NCBI GenBank assembly: GCA_012845835.1
Contig: JABAKD010000025.1
Location: 1,949,001 to 2,013,000, forward strand
DNA: 64,000 nucleotides
Direction of reading: 5' to 3'
Origin: Undaria pinnatifida
Taxonomy: Eukaryota; Sar; Phaeophyceae; Laminariales; Alariaceae
Positions 46,051-58,800 of the stretch are shown one piece after another. The position numbers and the translations under genes are program-made. How positions within the stretch are numbered: the first letter of the stretch is position 1; each line of letters begins with the position of its first letter. The notes beneath the pieces were generated by a model. It had not been told where the DNA came from. It made no database searches and saw nothing but the letters and a program-made list of their open reading frames with translations.

Positions 46051-49000
46051 CATAATAAAATAACATAACGCCAAAATCAACGACAAACATCAATCCGTTA
46101 TACATACCAGGTATACAGACAGCAGACATCACAGTTACAACTAACCGCTTACCGTCTTCCAAGACAAGGATGCGATCGCGGGCAAAGTTGTGTAAAGACG
46201 AATGACGGCTGTTTCGGGCTGTGATGGACGGCAAATTGCAGAAAAACAATGACTACGATCACCACTAGGTTTGGGTGTGGATCTCGGCCGCTTTACGTCC
46301 GCGACCGATGCTCGATTTTCGGCGCCGGGCCGTGATTTTCCCCAATGGTCGTGACCAAGGAACCGGCGAGTATTAACCGATATGCGGGCTGGCTCAAGAT
46401 GCAAAGGATGGGTTCGCAGAGCCTAGGGGTAATCCACTTCTAGTCCCCTCCTACTTGGACGACAAAGGCGTCAGTGTCAGGGAAAATGGCACAGCAGATT
46501 GTGGCACCATATGCTACAAAAAATACAACAGCAGTATACAGAGCACGTACGCGGCACTTTTAAAACCGCAAGAAATTATGTCACACTACTATTCTGAATA
46601 CAACATTAGTGTTCACTTCACAGCGTTGGTGCAGGTGATCGAGTTTTGAAGGGGATAGCACACTCTTACATGGCCAGGCCCTACTTCTTGTGAGAGGTAG
46701 GTTATCTCCTACAACACAAGAGTACGGATGCGACGCTCTTACAGCCTCAGACTGTTGTGTTAGGCAGGGTGGCTCCTACACGCCTTTTAGTACAACTTGT
46801 AGTACAACTTGTAGTAGATTGATGTACGGTGAAATGAGGCAAGAGCAGGGGGCAGTGTGCGCTTCAAGAAAACGAAAACAATCTAAATGCTCATCCGATC
46901 AAAACTCAAAAACACACAGGAGCAAGGCCACCAAAACCATGAACCATAGCAGCGCTCGAGACAGCTTGCAACCAGACAAACCCCACACGCTCGAGCAAGC
47001 ACGCCCGATCATGTTCAGTGCCGCATTTGTGCAGATCGGCTTTATACAGGCCTCGCAACCAATGAGGCAAGCAACGACAGACAGTACGTCATAGTGTGCG
47101 AAAAAAACATTTTAGTCGCACAGCAGCACGGTGCCGACCCTCATCACAAGAAATCCGAAATCGGGCTCAGGCTGACTACTTATTTTTGGCGCGGGCAAAA
47201 GGCACATTATTTCGATCCACTGTTTTCGTAGCATGAGTAGTGTGCACAAAAATATCTCCCCGCGCGCATCATTGCCCTCTTTATCCCCATATGTGCAGCA
47301 GCAAGGGTCCCGATTAACCAAGAGCACGAAAAGCCGTAGTTCGATTTTTGAATTCCATCAAAAATACACAAAAATTTCGACGTTGCTTCTTATCGAGGAG
47401 CGCGTAGTGTGTTTTAGAATTAAACAAACGCACAAGGGTCAAAGAACACCCGTGGGCAACGACCGAGGCGAGCGATGGCTCGCGTCCTCCCTGGAGCGCC
47501 GCGGCTGGCGGCAGATATTTTTTGCCGGCAGCGGCTAGGAGGCTATGGCTCTAGGCGTCCCTTGGATGGGCTGGCGCCTCCCCACCGCCCCACACGGGCA
47601 GCAGCGATGGGGATATAGCGGTCGAACTTCTGAGCGAAGTCGTGATGTGGTGCAGTAGTTGGTCGTGTAACTTTTGAGGTGCAGGGCGACAAAAAACTGC
47701 GTTTGCGGCGGCCTCGATTATTTTCGAGGTATCGCAGGCAGTCTAGGCTGTGCTAAAGGGCTTCGGAGGCCGCGCTGCGGCTGCTCCGGTGGTCCTACCT
47801 CTCGCAATTATGGCTTCTCGCCTCCCAATCAGCCGACGACATGACACCGATTCGCGTGGCCGGCTTCGTTTATAAGGAACACGCCATGCTTGGGTGCAAA
47901 AACTCGCCATATTGAATTTCGATTTTCGACTGAATCCGACCAAATAATTCTCTTTTTACTTCTTTGTTGACATCGATGTATATTACAAAAATGCCTGCTT
48001 GGTGACACGTTGTTCGACCAATCAGATGCAAATGAATTAAATTCAACCCAAAAAAATAAAAATAAAATCGAATTTCGACTTGGCAAGTTCCTCATTAATC
48101 TGGGCCCTAAGACCGGTGACAATGGAAGGCCAAAAGTTTAAAATTCCCCAACATTCCAGCCAAACTTTGCTTCAACGGTCGCCTATGGGCTCAGTTTGTT
48201 GGATTTTTTATTTGAAACTTCCAGAAATTCCGATAAAAAACGATTTCTCGCGGCGATCTTGGCCAACATCGGCATGAGAAATTCTCAAGCAGGTCTTGGA
48301 GTAGACGCGGCGTAATTTCGTGTTCTCCACACACTTCGTTCGACGAAATCAACGACAGCGTCGTGAACTCTGAACGCGGCGAGCTCGTTAGGGGCTCCGA
48401 CCTCCCCTTGGTGTGCAGCGCTCACTCTACGGCCGGTGATTTGTGGCGGGCGCCGACCAGGCTTCTGCTGAAAACACATTTGGGGCTGGTGTGTAGAAAA
48501 CTCAGACAAAAACTCTACACAAGCAACCTCTCACGCCCTAGGGAATGGGTCGAGATGAACTTTTCAGCGCTGCCACCTACACTTATGTGACCTTGTCTGG
48601 AACGATGAGGAGTGACCATGGGATGTCTCTGTCTCGAGATCGAAGGTGAATCGTGTTTGGTGGGCAGTGTTGATCAAGGCTTGATGAAAAATAGACAAAG
48701 TGAGCTATTGGACCGCACGACCAAGAAAAAAAAAAGCCAGAAAAAAATATTGTAGTCGCTTTTTCCCCATAGCGACGCTACCCGGAATCTTTTAGAAAAT
48801 AACCCCCAAAAAAACTTTGGAAACTTTTTGGCCAAACTATCGGCTTTCCATTGTCGTCGGTGTAAGTAGTTATTGTACTGAAATTGCACGGTCCTTCGCA
48901 CTGCTGCTTATTGACGTCTGCTGTCAAGCCGTCTGGGGGCTGGTGGCAGTGGTGCCATGATGTCTTGGGGGCAGACCCGCCACAGGAAGGGGTCAACTTT

Positions 49001-49848
49001 ATCGAAACTTTGCACACGTCGGACAGATGAGATCCCTAGCAATGCTCTACATGATCTATGTCTTTCAAAGCAGACAGACCCCTGCTCAATATGATCTGCA
49101 TGGCCTGTCAATCAATCATCATCATGCTGCCGGCCGAGAGCCGTATGATCTGCATGACCCAGCACAAATTGATATTCCTGCATTGGGTCTGTAATGCCGA
49201 TATCCTGCACAACATACCACACGGCAGGCATAAGATCTATAATAGATGATCTATATGATCTATATGATGTAGATATCTACTGTAGATCGTGATCTGTCGG
49301 AGGTGTGAGTGTTTGCAGTGACGAGGCTGAGGTCTTTTTTTTTTTTTTTTCGATCTTTCAGGCTGATTTTCCTGTGAGTTGCCTTCTTGTGAGCGGGCCG
49401 ATAATGCTGTACAGCAGTGCAGTACACCTACCTACCTAACAAACAGAAATGCTGGCTCAGGCTAGATTCCTTATTTGAGAAAGAGTGCGTTCTACGCTAC
49501 CTTTAGCTACAAATGCTCCCCGAATTTCTTATTGGGGAAATATCAGCACGTGCTTGTTTTCTTATTACAGCAGTGTTTCTCAATAGGCGTCCCGTGTCCT
49601 GTACTTCTGTGCCAGGTACGTACCAGGTACACGTGCACAAGTTGAGCACACAATACTAAACTGCTCTGCCGCGTACTGCTACTGCTGTGACCTGCGACTG
49701 ATGGATATTGATACCATAATATTAACCTTGTACTTTGAAATCATACACTGATTGTAAATCCTGTACGCAACGAAAGGGTGTTTTCACTCAACCGCACTTT
49801 GATAGGAGAAGCATACCTGGTACGTAGTAGCGCCGGGTCACGACAGCT
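46051..49848. other. Intergenic, no gene seen
   Basis: Short frames exist (e.g. 45944-46249 -, 48285-48509 -) but none shows a family signature. GATCTATAT repeats lie at 49235-49290. Confidence 0.35.
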
Positions 49849-51378
49849 TTATCCACTCTCGTCGTCGTCGCTACTCCTTGGCTCTCCTCCAAGCGGGGGC
49901 GGCAGGGAGCCTCCAAAGCGCGCCGCGTCCTGCTCGCCCAGGTCAACCCCGCAGTCCTCATACAGCCCAACCGTATCGAACGCGGTGCGTCCATCCCCCG
50001 TCACCGCCGCCTCATCTGCTCCAAAGCTCAGCAACAGGCACACCATATCATTCGTGCCAGCATTTCTCCCGTTCGCCGCAGCCGAATGCAACGGCGTGAA
50101 ACCCCGCTCGTCCTGCGTCTGGACGTCCGCCCCAAGCTTTAGGAGGGCCTCCGCGGCCTTGCGTTTGAGGAACCGGCACGCGAGGTGGAGCGGCGTGAAA
50201 TGCTCCTCCCCGCGTGCTTCGATGTCGCATCCCGCCCGAGCGAGGAGCTCGATCGCCTCGGCGCGGTCGAAGGTAGCCGCGTGGTGCAGGGCGGTCTCGC
50301 CGTCTGCGTCGACGGCGTCTAAGTTAGCCCCGTGCCTGATGAGGGCTAAGATAACGTCGAGGTGACCTTCGTCGGCGGCGCGATGCAACGGTGGCTGGTC
50401 GGGAGAGCTAGAACTGTTGACATCCGCGCCGTGCATCAGCAGCGCTCTCACGACGTCTGTGTGTCCGTGACAAGCGGCCCATTCGAGCGGAGAGGCCCCT
50501 CCGCCCGAGCGGTCGTCGAGGGCGCTCTCGGGACCGGCATTGAGGAGCGCGATGGTTGACCGGATGTGGCCATTCTTCGCTGCCAGGCAGAGCGGTGAGA
50601 ATCCTCTCCGGGTTAATTTGCGCGTGCTGGCCCCGAGCGACAAAAGGGCGTCCACGGAGAGGCTCGCGCCGTGCTTGGCGGCGACGTGCAGGGCCGTCGA
50701 CCCATCCTTATCCCGCGATTCTAGGTCGGCTCCAGCATCGGCCAGCGAGCGGAGCACTCCCAGCATGCCCCTGCTCGCGGCGAGGTGCAGCGCCGACACC
50801 CCCGTGGAAGAAGCCACGTCGACGTCCGCACCGTGCTTCGCCAGTACCGCCAACATATTCAAATGTCCGTGCTGAACCGCGAGCTGGAGCGGGGAACATC
50901 CGTCCGAGTCGCAGAAGGGGCTTACCCAGGCCCCTCCCGAGAGCAACTCCTCGGCCGCCCCGGCTTGGCCGTGCTTCGCCGCTAGGTGAAGAGGAGTGCG
51001 ACGCTTATTATCCTGCTGGTTTGCGTCGGCGCCGTGCGATAGAAGCACGTGCACCATCTTCGAGTCGCCTCGAACAGCAGCGAGGTGCAGCGGGGCATCA
51101 CCATTGGCATCTCGCTCGTCAGGGTTTGCGCCGCGATCGAGAAGGTCCTGCACCAGCATGCCGTGGCGGCCACGAACAGCTAGGTGCATGGTGCTCCCCT
51201 CGGCCCCAGCGTTTTGCAGCGTGGAGACAAGGTTCAGGTCTCCCGTGTCTGCGGATACCTCGAGCAGGAGACGCAACCATTGTGCCAACTGTTCGGGGGT
51301 GGCGCGGTCGAAAACAAGGTCGAAAAGACGAGCTTCGTTATCCTCCAGAAAGGTACGCCTCTGGTCCTTGTCCAGCAT
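49849..51378 (-). CDS. Ankyrin-repeat protein, single exon, 509 aa
   Basis: A 60-residue N-terminal helical region (MLDKDQRRTFLEDNEARLFD...) precedes about 12 ankyrin repeats of 33 residues, residues ~58-470. Clear examples are DAPLHLAAVRGDSKMVHVLL, RTPLHLAAKHGQAGAAEELL and ETALHHAATFDRAEAIELLA; the next-to-last has an insertion and the final one is degenerate. The tail is acidic (SSDDDESG). There is no signal peptide, membrane segment or second domain, so a scaffold role in protein-protein contacts is all that can be inferred. The start is the first ATG, and the TAA is at 49849-49851. High GC and strong codon bias set it apart from its surroundings. Such single-exon ankyrin genes are common in brown algal genomes. 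Confidence 0.92.
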   Translation of the reverse strand: MLDKDQRRTFLEDNEARLFDLVFDRATPEQLAQWLRLLLEVSADTGDLNLVSTLQNAGAEGSTMHLAVRGRHGMLVQDLLDRGANPDERDANGDAPLHLAAVRGDSKMVHVLLSHGADANQQDNKRRTPLHLAAKHGQAGAAEELLSGGAWVSPFCDSDGCSPLQLAVQHGHLNMLAVLAKHGADVDVASSTGVSALHLAASRGMLGVLRSLADAGADLESRDKDGSTALHVAAKHGASLSVDALLSLGASTRKLTRRGFSPLCLAAKNGHIRSTIALLNAGPESALDDRSGGGASPLEWAACHGHTDVVRALLMHGADVNSSSSPDQPPLHRAADEGHLDVILALIRHGANLDAVDADGETALHHAATFDRAEAIELLARAGCDIEARGEEHFTPLHLACRFLKRKAAEALLKLGADVQTQDERGFTPLHSAAANGRNAGTNDMVCLLLSFGADEAAVTGDGRTAFDTVGLYEDCGVDLGEQDAARFGGSLPPPLGGEPRSSDDDESG

Positions 51379-52418
51379 GCTGCTTGCTGGCTAGAAAGCT
51401 GGGCAGGCGGTCGCCAAGGGAGGGGACTGGGCTAGGCCCTGACGCGTACAGCAGTGTCGGTCTGCGCTCTGTTTGAACTGCTTCGCTGGCTGGCTGATGA
51501 CTGCAAAGGTGCCGCAGACTGAAAATATATTCCGTTTTTATAGGGGGTGGTTTCCGCCGTGCAAATGCAAACTCGCATTATGGAAACCCCGTATTTCTTG
51601 AGCAACAAGCTTGCCTACCTTTTTGTCCTTTGGGGCGAGCGCAGTGCGTGTGCCCACACTGCATCAGCAGCAGCAGCACCACCTCCAAATAGACTATGGC
51701 ATCAGCCACAAGCAGTTTCGTTTCCGTGGTCTTGGGCCCTCGCGCCTGCCAGCGGCGGCGGATTGGCCGAGTTAATTCAAAGCCACAAAGCAGCAGCAAA
51801 GCAGCGCCCTAGTACGTACGTGAAAAACCACAAATCAACTTAAAAATCAAATCTTTAACAAATCCTTGCGTGATCAACGAGAGACGCAGAAGTTGGATGT
51901 TTGCTTGCGTAAACATCCACTCCACACAGAACCACCACCACCACCAGACTACAACACCAGGAACTCAAAGACTATTATCCCCGGTGCCGGGCCTTTTCGC
52001 CTGCTGCGGTAGCTATCATCAACCCGTGTAGGCCCACTTCAATCGAACACAGCAGGGGTCTACATAAAAACATCAAAGCCCACTCTAAAACCAAGTCATA
52101 ACGGACTTTCGCCGGGGAAACATCCCGATAACTTTTTTTTTTTCTTCAAACACACATCTTTTCAGCTTTTTCTGGACAAGTCCACAGGTGTCGTCCCTTT
52201 TCCCCGGTTCTTGCCTGGTACCTGCTACCAGGCCATTTATTTGTGGTTCGGCGTCTGTTGCGCAGGATGCAGGCGTGTTGCGCGCCGCGCACCGCGCAAG
52301 CCCTCCGCAGGGGTCCCGGAGGGTCCTCCGAGAGGGGTCTCCCGGGGAAGGCCGCCGGAGGCGAAAAAAATGCGACATATGCGCGAGTATACGCCTGAAA
52401 AGCAAGTAACGAGCTGCG
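51379..52418. other. 5' flank of the ankyrin gene and intergenic sequence
   Basis: No gene seen. It holds the SINE fragment at 52131-52225 and GCA/ACC microsatellites near 51663 and 51941. Confidence 0.4.
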
Positions 52419-52509
52419 GTTAACCCTTTGACAACTGGAAACCCGTTTTTGGGGACAAAATTACTTGAATTTAGTATAGGGAGGGGTTCGGGGGCTCGAG
52501 AGGGGTTAA
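52419..52509 (+). mobile_element. 91-bp miniature element, family M1
   Basis: GTTAACCCTTT at one end and AGAGGGGTTAA at the other; the best-preserved copy of the family. Confidence 0.7.
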
Positions 52510-52849
52510 ACGCCTCCCGATCCGGCGGCTTCGGGGCCCTGTTATAAGGCTTAGTTGGGGTAAGCCATTGGTTAACCTTTGCAAAAGTGGGGTCAAACGG
52601 ACTAATACCCCACTAATTCCTCAACAAATGGCGTATAACAAACTTTCACCACTTTCCCCATCCATGTCGAACTTGGAAAAAATACTCTCCCTCTCTGGCA
52701 TACCCAGGAAATGAAATCGCTTGGATATTGACAGGTCCGCCCGTATATCCGCCCCCCTCAGTTCCCGACCTTCATCATGAGCTCCAATTTTCACGACGTA
52801 CGTATACGGTGTACCATCACTGCAGTAGTATAATAATACCTGGTACCGG

Positions 52850-53340
52850 TAAGTGGCGCGTGCTACGACAAAGGTGTACCTTTTTTTGGCGAAAATGGTG
52901 TCTGAATGACGGGGCTCCTCCTCAACCTGTTACCACAATCGTCGGGATTTCGTCAATTTTTTTGCATGACTCTCGTTGTGTACACAGACCATGGTAGGCA
53001 CTTTTCACCCGGTAGCGCAGCTTTATGTTCGTTCTACGGCAGCCCGCCCCCCCCCCCCAACTTTTCTTAGACGAAATCGCCGGTTTCAAAACCAGCTCCC
53101 GGTCGTATATCGTGAAATACGGTCCCTTGACACCCTCCCCGACGTCATCGATCCATAGGCCTATGCACACAAGAAAGCATATGGATGCTTTGCTTTTAAT
53201 CGTATCATTCCTTGTGTCGAGCAGTCATGAAACGTTCGTTAAAGAAAAAAATCGCTGGTTCTGGGTGGTGGGGCTATCGTAGAATCAGTCCGGAATTTCA
53301 GTTTTTGGGTTAAGACATGTCTTAAGCTCCCAAATTGAGG
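52850..53340 (+). repeat. Dispersed family F repeat
   Basis: GTGCTACGA, GACGGGGCTCCTC, CAACC, AATCGTCGGGATTTCGTC and CAGACCATGG recur in the same order at 56340-56640 and 58070-58380. Confidence 0.55.
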
Positions 53341-53574
53341 AATCTCAGAAAAAAAGTGATGACCTTTATCGTATAGCGCGCGTCCCGTACTATAATAATC
53401 AAATATATCATGATATCACACATCACGCCATCACCGTCAGTAAGTTATTTTGAGCTCATACGCAATAATAGCTGCCTTGTTCACTTCCGCCTAACAATCC
53501 CAATGTCTTTGTCGAAAATAACAGCGACTTCGGTGAGGATATCATCCGATGATTGAGCCGCGAGATTAGAGCTT

Positions 53575-53700
53575 TGCTGCTTGTTCAACAAGGAGAGCCG
53601 CATCAAAAGCTGACAGGCGTTCCACCGAAAGGCCGTTTCGGGTCTTGGACTTGGTCTTCTTTAGCGCGGAGAACCCGCGCTCGCACTCAACGGACGACTA
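53575..53700 (-). pseudogene. hAT transposase C-terminal (dimerisation) fragment
   Basis: The - strand reads SSVECERGFSALKKTKSKTR then NGLSVERLSAFDAALLVEQ before a stop. This fits the hATC signature ER.FS..K..K...RN.L. The frame is bounded by a stop or possible acceptor (TAG) at its 5' end, and no upstream catalytic domain was found. Confidence 0.65.
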
Positions 53701-54079
53701 ATACTTGTTTTCGACTATGGCGAGTAGGAAAATGGGCCTAAAAAACGTTCAACTACGGTCAATGGGACAAAAGGTGCTTAGAACAAAGAAATGCCTACAG
53801 CAATTTAGAACCCCCCCCCCCCAAAAAAAAAAACGCCTGCGGCGAAAAAAATACCCACGTTAATTTTCGCTGCGGCAGGGAAGAAATGGCGGAACAAAAA
53901 TGTTGCGCGCCCCAAAATCGACTGTTGTTGCGCTCCAACCAGCCTCGTGGCGACTGTTGCGCAAAACGTTTTTTTGACTCAAATGTTGCGCGCGCGCGCA
54001 CCAGCGCAACACCTTTTTAATGCCTGCCTGGTGCCTAAAACAACGTTCCACAGGAAGATGCCATGTGCACTCTAAAGTT

Positions 54080-54740
54080 CTAAAGGTGCGCCTGCGGAAA
54101 CATGCTAAAAATCGAGGTGATGGAGACTCTGCCGTACGGGTGTGCGACTTGGACTCTCGGCCAGGAGCACTTCGATGAGCTCCGAACGGCAGGCCACAGC
54201 CTTCTTCTGCGGATCTTTGGCTTCCAGCGCCGAGAACGCACAGACCACCTCATGTCGTACGCCAATGCTCTCAAGAAGAAAAGGCACAACGTGAGAGCGT
54301 TGAGACGACCATCTGCAAACGACCACCCTCCTCTTTGCGGGGGTCGTACAACGAACGAAAAATACGCGGCTGACCCGTATGATCACGTGATGTTCGGGAC
54401 GATGGCTGGCGAGGAGAACCCGGGACAAGGCCGACCAGAAAATAACTGGGCTCATTGTCTAGCAGACGACACCCCAGGGCATTCCAAGCCGCCGAGGGGT
54501 CCATGGATGATAACTCCCCTTTGCTGTTTGGAGTAGAGACGGTGCTATGGCCGAGGGCGGCTCGTAAAGAAGAGTGGGGAATGGTACCGGGGGGTCGTCG
54601 ACGCGGCGGGCCGCTTCATGACGAGATGGCACAGTGGCAAGGCGGAGAAGAGCTGGCTACGCCACGCAGCAGAGGACGCCAAGAGCAGCGACAAGGGGTA
54701 ACCGGGCGGGCGGGGGGAGGGGGGGGGGGGCAGCCATACT
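54080..54740 (+). mobile_element. LINE remnant, region after the reverse transcriptase
   Basis: A 144-codon frame from 54102 contains VMETLPYGCATWTLGQEHFD and LRTAGHSLLLRIFGFQRRER, the segment that follows the reverse transcriptase in many LINEs. It continues in other frames with LLFGVETVLWPRAARK and RQEQRQG, so it is frameshifted. It ends in a G-rich run at 54703-54730. It differs from the LINE at 4600-5556. Confidence 0.65.
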
Positions 54741-55420
54741 GATACTACAGCTGTCGACGAATGCAGAAACGAAATGGTAGATCGCGTGGCAAGGTGCCGG
54801 TCCGACTAATTAAAGTGGAACGTGTGACACTACTATCTCATTATACCTTGCACTGGCGAATAGGCTAGGGAGCGTCCTTGGCACGACGAATCATGCACCT
54901 TCACCGTAAAGTCCCCGTTGCGCCGCGTGCGGTTAATGCGCCGAATGCGCGCACGAGAACAGAGGGAGGAGTATGAAGATAAAGCAGAGAGCACAGAGTA
55001 GATAGAGGGCCGAATCTCTTTGCTCGCATCCATTTCCGTTTCCTTTCCCCCCGTCCACCACGACACTCCCCTCCCCCGCCGCCCCACCAAAAATCACCCC
55101 CCCCCCCCCCCCACAAACACACACGCACACCCTCACCCTCCCCCGCCGCTCCACCTAAAATATAAACCTGCCAAAATAACAAACACTACCCTAAGGTGAT
55201 ATCATCTCTTTACCTTTCGAGCCATCCATGCGGTAGCTCGAATTCATCAATATGGTCTTCAACTTCAAATTAACCTCCCCCCCGCCCCCTCCTTCCCCGC
55301 GACCCTCACCATCGCCTAGACCTAGAACCATGCGTACAGTAATCTCCTATACTTTTATGCCACCTGAAAATGTTGGAAAACCCCCCCCCCCGCCCCTAAG
55401 AACCCCGCCCTCCCCTCACC
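54741..55420. other. Intergenic with poly-C-bearing repeat units
   Basis: A C-run of about 17 at 55097-55113 and units like those of the 31-32 kb cluster (CTGCCA.AATAACAAACAC, GATATCATCTC). Confidence 0.5.
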
Positions 55421-55715
55421 GGTTATGCGACTTGCAGGTTATACATGATAAACGGATGCATTCATTCCACGGCTGCCAAGCTTTGTCCCCCTCAAACACG
55501 GGTTTATTTAGTTTCCGTGTACACGGATTGATTAATATCACCCTGTTGACCCTGGTACAAGCTACACTATAGTTCTAAGGGGAGTCGCCGACCTATCGCA
55601 TCCTTAATGAGGAAACACACGCAGTGATAAGCGCGTTCGGAATGTCACGAGAACAGCTTGCGAAAAACAAGATATGAGTGTGACGAAAGCTTCGTTCTCA
55701 CAGCTGGATATTGTG
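55420..55715 (+). repeat. Family E repeat, diverged
   Basis: Same motif order as 34990-35310 with many substitutions. Confidence 0.65.
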
Positions 55716-58700
55716 TTTCATTTTTTTGTACAACGTACGGTAGTAGTGTTTATATCTACTTCTTCAACTAGTTAGTCATAGTGCACATATGTATATAGTC
55801 TTCACAGTACCCGGTAGACACGTCGGTCCTCGGACTGCATACCTACACAAGTACGTGCATAGAGTTGTTGACGCCCCCGCGTCAATTTGGATTTGGGCTC
55901 ACGTATTAACATTGGGTGTAAGCACCGTTTCTCCGGGCGATCGTCACCCGCTGCACTTTGCACGTGCTACGGCTACAGTTCAGATAATCTTCTTTTTGCC
56001 TTTTTGAAATCCCCTTAATAGTTTGCGTAGCTCGGTTTCGACATGCGCCGCGAGATTAATATTGCACGCTGCCCTGCGCTATTTATTGCAGCCGCATACG
56101 CGTAGTCTAGGTTGAATTCGCCAGGAATGAACATGCAGGCTACACCCATACTACAAAGAAATACCAGATCGTGCACAGTGCGGTCTACGCTCTCCAAGTA
56201 CCTACCATCAGTCAGAACGGAGGCAAAACACTACAACACAGAGGTAGCATACGGTAACAGCGCGCACAATTTCGTCCCCCCTAGGCTACTGTGCTCAGGA
56301 TCCCACACGGAACGACCCCCTTGCCGAGTAAACCGAAAGCGCTACGATGGTTGGGACGCATGCTACGATGGTTGGGACGGGGCTCCTCAACCCAAAATCG
56401 TCGTTTTTTTTCATGTTAGGACATTTTTTTTGCCTGATTCTTCTAGTTGTCTACCTAGGCCATGGGATTTTTCGTTCGGAAGCAGGGTTTTGTTTTGCTC
56501 CGACGAATCAGTTTTTCGGAGAAATCTTGAGCCCCGAAATTCAGGAACCTCAAGAAACAAAACAACAATGGTTTGGTGCACCTCTGTTTTAGCAGGCGTC
56601 ATTTCCATAAATGAAATGTGGGGGCCACCGCCCGTCCCATAATCGATCGTTGCTGCTTCGCTTTTGCTGAGTGTTTGTTAGGAATGTTTCCTTCGCTTTA
56701 AGGTGTACGATGGGATGCCTTGCACCAAAATATCGTGTTTCATGCAAGGCCGAGCAAGTATGCCTTAAACAGGTTGTCTATAACTAGAGTGTGCGTTTTT
56801 CTAAGCTTGAGATAATAAAGTCCACCATATATTCTTGCCAGATAACGCTTAAGAACCGGGGTGTACACCTGGCGATAAATCTAAAAAGCAAAAAAAATAC
56901 GGGTTGACGCATGGTGCAGTGGAGATGTGCAAGTGCACTTCATTTGTTTCTGAGGGCGGTCACTTAAGAAGCTCATGAGTACCTCACCCAGACACTGACT
57001 TATTAGTCTAATGAAATAACTTGCAAATGCAAGTTGATGAAAACACGCTCATGGTGTAGAGGTAGTACGAGAACCTTAACAGTATGGCTGAGGGGTCCCG
57101 TCATTTTCGAAAAATGCTTTGGTATAAAAGTGCCACCTCTATGGTAGCACGCGGGTCGGTTGTGAAAAAGGAAACCACGAAACATCGCCACGCCTGAGGA
57201 GCCCAGAAGCTCTTTAGAACGACTCTGTAGAGAGCACCAATGTAAAGTGACCTGTGGAAAACCACCCTTCAACAAAAAAATACTTTCATGGCAGGCTCTG
57301 CGTTGGCAGCATATAATTGTCGACCTTACCTTCAACCCATGCTCAATGAGATCACAACTCGACTTCCAATTCCCTGAGTCAATCTTCATTGGATTACACT
57401 ATTATACTGTATCGAGTCATTTTCCGTGAATGGAGGAGGGAGTGGAACGTGCCGGGTGACTAGGAGTGATAATCAGTGTCGTTCTAACCCCTCCAACGAA
57501 TGAAGCTAGTGGTACAGGACCGACATCCTCATTTACTGATCCTGCCAGACAAGTTATCATCTCCAATTCGTACCGATATCACTTGTTCATTGAAACGCGC
57601 ACTCGAGTTTCGACGACAATCCTACGGGGCATATTCTAGAGCATCCTTGTCATGAGGCTCCGCTTTAGGATTTTGCCGTCATCACGCACGCCTTTTCGAT
57701 CTTCCCCGTAACCCGTCCTGAACGAGAGTCGGTCTATTCATATAGATGTTCCGTTGCCTGTACAGAATATCTAACTCCCTTGCGGCAATCGAGACTGTAA
57801 CGTTAGAAACTTAGACTATGTTGTACGATAACATGTTTTAGATTACGCGTGATTACTTTATCCCCGCCCCCCTCCACTAAAACATGGCAACGGCGTAATA
57901 CCGAGACATCGTGTTTTCAGTGCTCGAAAACGAGCAATCCTACTCCTAAATGCTCTCGCTTGTTCATCGAAATACAAGCGGTTTGGCAGTATCCCTTACA
58001 GGTGGCAAGCTAGACCACCCGTTACCCCCTACATGCTGTGAGCTTTTTTAGCCGTCTTTGTGCTTTTAGACGCGTGCTACGATAGATGTGTATTAACAAT
58101 AGCACGTTTTCGCTGAATGTTTTGTGAATGTTTTGTGAATGCAAACGTTAGTGTAGACATGCCTCTCGTGGCTCTCTCTTCACTTCAACCCGAAATCGTA
58201 GGAATTTCATTATTATTTTTTTTTAAAATAGTTTTCGTTGCGTACCTAGACCATGGTATTGTTAATTCTTCATCTGCTCCAAAAGCATTTAAGGTTTCCC
58301 TCAACTCATTTTTTGAGTGGAGGTGTACAGAGCTCCTCAAGAGACGAGGGCCAGAAAAAATCGATGCATATCTACTGTAGCGTACGTGTTCACCAATCAT
58401 TGCACACTGACTACCCTGCCGCCCACCCTCATCGAGATCTCGTCTCGTCCCCCTGACCCCACCTATCTAGATCCCATTCACAGAACGAAATGTTGCGCAT
58501 GCTTCCGCCAACAGAGGATTGCTACGCTTATACACTGTACGAGAACATGTACGATTACGCTTGATAACCCCCCCCCCCCCAACGCGACAGCAGATGAAAA
58601 AGTCAACTTTGGAGGCATAACACATGGACATGATGATGATGATGATGACGATGATGATGGTGGTGATGACGATGATGATGATGATGATGATGATGAAAGC

Positions 58701-58800
58701 ATGACGCGTGTTACGATAGAGGTGAACCAACGATTGTTATTTGTTTCAATTAGCGCTGACATGCAATCGATGGATAAGCTCCCAACAGCCACACTAGGCT
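55716..58800. other. Intergenic, family F repeats, no gene seen
   Basis: Family F copies lie at 56340-56640 and 58070-58380. A GATGAT-rich microsatellite lies at 58628-58695. The 60-residue - frame at 56015-56197 is not recognised. Confidence 0.4.
58628..58695 (+). repeat. GAT trinucleotide microsatellite
   Basis: Runs of GATGATGAT with GAC and GGT interruptions; open on both strands as poly-Asp or poly-Ile, not coding. Confidence 0.9.

Noticed and set aside
45944..46404. Two overlapping - frames (101 and 87 codons), one with RILVLEDGKRLVVTVMSA
   Set aside because: The stretch vaguely recalls a small beta-barrel fold but overlaps a family A retroposon and a TACCAGGTA motif; no supporting exon was found.
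50556..51476. 306-codon open frame on + opposite the ankyrin gene
   Set aside because: It is antisense to a well-supported ankyrin gene of high GC, where stops are rare in several frames; its peptide is Arg/Pro/Ala-rich and has no family signature.
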